From Nitrososphaeria archaeon (lineage in GTDB: Archaea > Thermoproteota > Nitrososphaeria > Nitrososphaerales > Nitrososphaeraceae), in the NCBI GenBank assembly GCA_021324715.1, contig JAJPIN010000031.1, positions 1 through 6,289 of the forward strand: a stretch of DNA of 6,289 bases. The letters are read 5' to 3'. The translations under genes and the position numbers were made by a program. Below the pieces are notes generated by a model. That model searched no databases. It had not been told where the DNA came from and saw only the letters and a program-made list of their open reading frames with translations. Shown one piece after another: positions 5,606-6,289 of this stretch; positions within the stretch are counted from its first letter, which is position 1, and each line of letters starts with the position of its first letter.

Positions 5606-6289
5606 ATGATTGGTAAAGGGTATTTGTCAATACTATTCATAGTGACCGCTATTGTTATGCTTTCAAATATCAATGCGAACGCACAGATTTCAGGTACATT
5701 TTCTGCAGATCTTAAACCTACGGTAGGATCAAATTCACATGCCACAGGAAAGGCTACATTAGAACTCCAAGACAATGGGCAGAATGTAAAGTATGATGTT
5801 AGCGCTAGCGGATTAGGCAATGTAAGCGGCGTAGTTATTTCTCAGGAGATGGGAAGTGGTAGAGCTCCTGATGTTGTATCACTTAAGCAAGCCTCTACAA
5901 GTGGTCTTAAGTCAGGTGGAGGGAGTGCGAGTGGTACTTTTACGAAATCTGACTTGATAGGTCCTCTACAGGGCAAAGGCATTGTAGATTTTGTGAAGGC
6001 AATAAATGATGGAAAGATCGTTTTCCGAATAATGACAACGACTTATCCATTAGGTGAAATTGTAGGCACTGTAACTGCTGGTGCAGGCAATGTCACTGCT
6101 GGCGCAGGGAATATAACAGGGACAGCAATGAACGCTACTACTAACGCGGCAGGCACAGCAATGAACGCTACTACTAACGCGGCAGGCACAGCAATGAATG
6201 CTACTACTAACGCGGCAGGCACAGCAATGAACGCTACTACTAACGCAACAGGAACAGCAATGAATGCTACTACTAACGCAACAGGAACA
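5606..6289 (+). CDS. Secreted CHRD-domain protein with sequon-rich repeat tail (3' truncated by window)
   Basis: The first 228 residues are present and the frame is open at the right edge. Residues 1-26 form a Sec signal peptide: K4, a hydrophobic core at about 6-20 and a likely cut after ANA (24-26). Residues 28-157 resemble a CHRD (chordin-type) domain: the ISGTFSADLKP opening, GKATLEL, the VKYDVSASGLG strand, a GGGSASGTFTKSDL turn, GKIVFRI and the closing YPLGEIVGTV. The histidines many CHRD domains carry (HIH and NVHT) are absent. Then come two AGAGN(V/I)T units (158-171) and an 11-residue tandem repeat, TAMNATTNA(A/T)G, from 173. Sequons occur at N72, N162, N169, N176, N187, N198, N209, N213, N220 and N224, suggesting a glycosylated extracellular stalk. 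Surface anchoring cannot be judged without the C-terminus. Confidence 0.85.
   Translation, partial: MIGKGYLSILFIVTAIVMLSNINANAQISGTFSADLKPTVGSNSHATGKATLELQDNGQNVKYDVSASGLGNVSGVVISQEMGSGRAPDVVSLKQASTSGLKSGGGSASGTFTKSDLIGPLQGKGIVDFVKAINDGKIVFRIMTTTYPLGEIVGTVTAGAGNVTAGAGNITGTAMNATTNAAGTAMNATTNAAGTAMNATTNAAGTAMNATTNATGTAMNATTNATGT
6077..6118 (+). repeat. Two 21-bp repeats (AGAGNVT / AGAGNIT)
   Basis: The in-frame units 6077-6097 and 6098-6118 encode AGAGNVT and AGAGNIT, differing mostly at third positions. They lead directly into the 33-bp array and likely reflect the same expansion-prone tail. Confidence 0.7.
6122..6289 (+). repeat. 33-bp in-frame tandem repeat, at least 5 copies
   Basis: Five full units (6122, 6155, 6188, 6221 and 6254 onward) plus the first codon of a sixth encode TAMNATTNA(A/T)G. 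Units 1 and 2 are identical and unit 3 differs by one base (AAT for AAC). Units 4 and 5 carry GCA ACA GGA in place of GCG GCA GGC. Near-identity at the DNA level, including synonymous sites, implies recent duplication. The array continues past the window. Confidence 0.95.

Noticed and set aside
5596..5820. Minus-strand open frame opposite the CHRD gene start
   Set aside because: It overlaps the signal peptide and domain of the CHRD protein on the other strand.
6122..6289. Regular 33-bp repeats as a CRISPR array
   Set aside because: The units are directly adjacent with no spacers, and keep an open frame continuous with the CHRD protein.

Overview
The window looks like a low-GC chromosomal segment of an ammonia-oxidising-type archaeon (Nitrososphaeria/Thaumarchaeota; a Nitrosocosmicus-like lineage is possible but unproven). 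Reasons: an archaeal sliding clamp (PCNA), archaeal RNA polymerase subunit L and transcript-cleavage factor TFS, an archaeal-type asparaginyl-tRNA synthetase, a stand-alone RAM (Lrp/AsnC ligand-binding) protein and a secreted CHRD-domain protein. Most genes have TATA-like boxes about 25-30 bases before the start codon and no leader, the usual archaeal leaderless arrangement. Five genes appear to start with TTG or GTG.

Layout. Bases 1-126 may hold the end of a plus-strand gene entering from the left, but the frame is unclear. On the minus strand follow the small RAM protein (127-357) and, upstream of it, asnS (487-1794). asnS is divergent from a plus-strand Rieske ferredoxin-like gene (1917-2252). 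That gene converges on a minus-strand information-processing block, read right to left: rpoL (3641-3937), tfs (3327-3644, overlapping rpoL by 4 bases) and pcna (2380-3141, with its own promoter). Divergent from rpoL is an unrecognised 173-residue protein (3978-4499). Then come a small unlisted gene of 48-52 residues (4563-4709), a family-5 uracil-DNA glycosylase (4769-5443) and, running off the right edge, a secreted CHRD-domain protein (5606-6289+). Its tail is a 33-bp tandem repeat encoding N-glycosylation sequons.

How the genes relate. rpoL and tfs both act on RNA polymerase and look translationally coupled. pcna and the uracil-DNA glycosylase belong to replication and repair. asnS beside a RAM-domain protein hints at amino-acid sensing, but this rests on adjacency only. 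I see no mobile element, CRISPR array, tRNA or rRNA, and no clearly new defence or metabolic system. The most distinctive points are the sequon-rich repeat tail, a perfect 19-bp palindrome abutting the Rieske promoter, a pair of direct repeats upstream of the RAM gene, and the small gene with its own promoter. No stretch over 300 bases lacks a gene.
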